NCBI GenBank assembly: GCA_003567615.1
Contig: PWZC01000384.1
Span: 1 to 7,728, forward strand
Length of the DNA stretch: 7,728 nt
Source: Gemmatimonadota bacterium
Lineage (GTDB): Bacteria > Gemmatimonadota > Gemmatimonadetes > Longimicrobiales > Gaopeijiaceae
Reading direction: 5' to 3'
Each line of letters begins with the position of its first letter. The stretch's first letter is position 1. The translations under genes and the position numbers were made by a program. Below the pieces are notes generated by a model. That model ran no database searches. It saw only the letters and a program-made list of their open reading frames with translations, and had not been told where the DNA came from. Below are positions 6,938 through 7,728 of the stretch, piece by piece.

Positions 6938-7715
6938 GGACAAGGCATCCATTCTGGGGGTGGTCCTGGGGTGCGTCATGGTACTGGCGGCGGTGATCCT
7001 GGGCGGCAGCGTCACCATGTTCATCAATATCCAGGGTATCCTCATCGTCGTCGGTGGAACTGTCGGCGCCATAAGTATCGCCTTCCCCACCAACGAGCTC
7101 CGGCAGATCACCTCGGTGAGCCGCCGGGTCTTCCACGATCCAGGCGATGAGATCAATGCCATCGTGGCGTTCCTCGAGCAGGGACTCCTCACCCTCAAGA
7201 AGGACGGTCCCCTGGGGCTTGAGAAGGTAGCGTCCGACGCGCCGACCAAACCACTCCAGAAGGGCCTTATGCTCATTGCCGACGGGACCCACGCCTCCAC
7301 CATCCGTCAGATCCTGCAGACCGAGCAGATCCAGATGGAGAAGCACCACCGTGCCGGGCAGAAGATCTTCGCCGAGGCCGGAAAGTTCGCCCCGGCCTTT
7401 GGTATGGTGGGGACCCTCATCGGATTGGTCCAGATGCTGGCCAATCTGGATGACCCGTCAGCCATCGGTCCGGCCATGGCCGTGGCGCTCCTCACCACCT
7501 TCTACGGAGCCGTCATGGCCAACGTCCTCTTCCTGCCCATGGTGACCAAGCTGGATCGGCGGATCCACATCGAGGCGGTGCAGATCCAGCTCACGGTGGT
7601 CGGGCTGGAATCCATCCATGTGGGCGATTCACGAGCGCTCCTCCACGAAAAGGTGAACGGCTTCCTGGTGGAGCACCAAGGGCATGACCGGAAGAACGTG
7701 GACAAGGCGGCCTGA
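6936..7715 (+). CDS. motA: Flagellar motor stator protein MotA
   Basis: The inner-membrane stator subunit that, with MotB, conducts ions and drives flagellar rotation. The 259 residues show the full MotA/PomA plan: TM1 about 4-22, TM2 about 33-50, a cytoplasmic loop at 51-150 for rotor contact, TM3 about 152-170 and TM4 about 180-200. The conserved prolines appear as P153 (APAFGMVGTLIG) and P201 (LFLPMVTKL), matching E. coli P173 and P222. In the loop, E96 (GLEKV) fits the rotor-interacting Glu, while Lys88-Lys89 stand where Arg is common. Length and loop resemble PomA and Gram-positive MotA more than E. coli MotA, so Na+ or H+ coupling cannot be decided. The ATG at 6936 gives the typical MDKASILG start; the frame is open upstream and a GTG at 6930 is possible. 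Shine-Dalgarno support is weak. The stop overlaps the next start as TGATG, implying a motAB pair. ExbB/TolQ is ruled out by the overall four-helix MotA pattern. Confidence 0.95.
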   Translation: MDKASILGVVLGCVMVLAAVILGGSVTMFINIQGILIVVGGTVGAISIAFPTNELRQITSVSRRVFHDPGDEINAIVAFLEQGLLTLKKDGPLGLEKVASDAPTKPLQKGLMLIADGTHASTIRQILQTEQIQMEKHHRAGQKIFAEAGKFAPAFGMVGTLIGLVQMLANLDDPSAIGPAMAVALLTTFYGAVMANVLFLPMVTKLDRRIHIEAVQIQLTVVGLESIHVGDSRALLHEKVNGFLVEHQGHDRKNVDKAA

Positions 7716-7728
7716 TGTCTCCTCCTCC
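7715..7728 (+). CDS. Start of the next gene, probably motB (cut by window edge)
   Basis: An ATG at 7715-7717 shares its A with the TGA stop of motA and reads MSPP before the window ends. A purine-rich AAGGCGG lies 5 bases upstream, within motA. The product is inferred to be MotB, the peptidoglycan-binding stator partner, only because motB usually follows motA with this kind of overlap; four residues cannot prove it. Confidence 0.5.

Noticed and set aside
6938..7303. N-terminal extension of the hydrolase frame across motA
   Set aside because: It is antisense to the well-supported motA coding sequence and lies before the signal peptide.
1..7728. CRISPR arrays, tRNA/rRNA genes, insertion sequences or phage genes
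   Set aside because: I saw no repeat-spacer pattern, RNA gene, transposase or integrase sequence, or flanking terminal repeats.

Overview
The window is GC-rich bacterial DNA packed almost entirely with genes and has no gene-free stretch over 300 bases. Type IV pilus (PilT) and flagellar stator (MotA) genes, a secreted beta-lactamase-fold hydrolase with a DUF3471 tail, a hybrid histidine kinase, clear Shine-Dalgarno sites and GTG starts suggest a motile, two-membraned, high-GC bacterium. Gemmatimonadota is my best guess, with Acidobacteriota and Myxococcota as alternatives. This is an inference from gene content, not a phylogenetic result.

Layout: (1) 1-1542, plus strand: the 3' part of a membrane-bound hybrid histidine kinase whose sensor region lies off the left edge. 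(2) 1499-3628, minus strand: a large multidomain regulator with tandem MshEN-type c-di-GMP-binding motifs, a receiver-like domain, a possible degenerate HD-GYP-like domain, a second receiver-like domain and a C-terminal PATAN/DUF4388 domain. Its 3' end overlaps the kinase's 3' end by 44 bp. (3) 3625-4692, minus: pilT, the pilus retraction ATPase, joined to the regulator by a 4-base stop/start overlap. (4) 4720-5268, minus: a small CIA30-family protein. (5) 5315-6937, minus: an exported serine hydrolase of the beta-lactamase/class C fold. (6) 6936-7715, plus: motA, followed by a start codon overlapping its stop that probably opens motB.

The four minus-strand genes (hydrolase, CIA30, pilT, regulator) run in one direction with gaps of 46 and 27 bases and then a 4-base overlap, so they could be one transcription unit. 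The pilT-regulator coupling is the firmest functional link. It suggests a c-di-GMP-responsive, receiver-like adaptor acting on twitching motility, with a hybrid kinase convergent to it and a flagellar stator operon diverging from the other end. The least ordinary parts are the regulator's domain combination, the 44-bp convergent overlap, and the divergent hydrolase/motA junction, where a single CATG holds an ATG on each strand next to two abutting inverted repeats.
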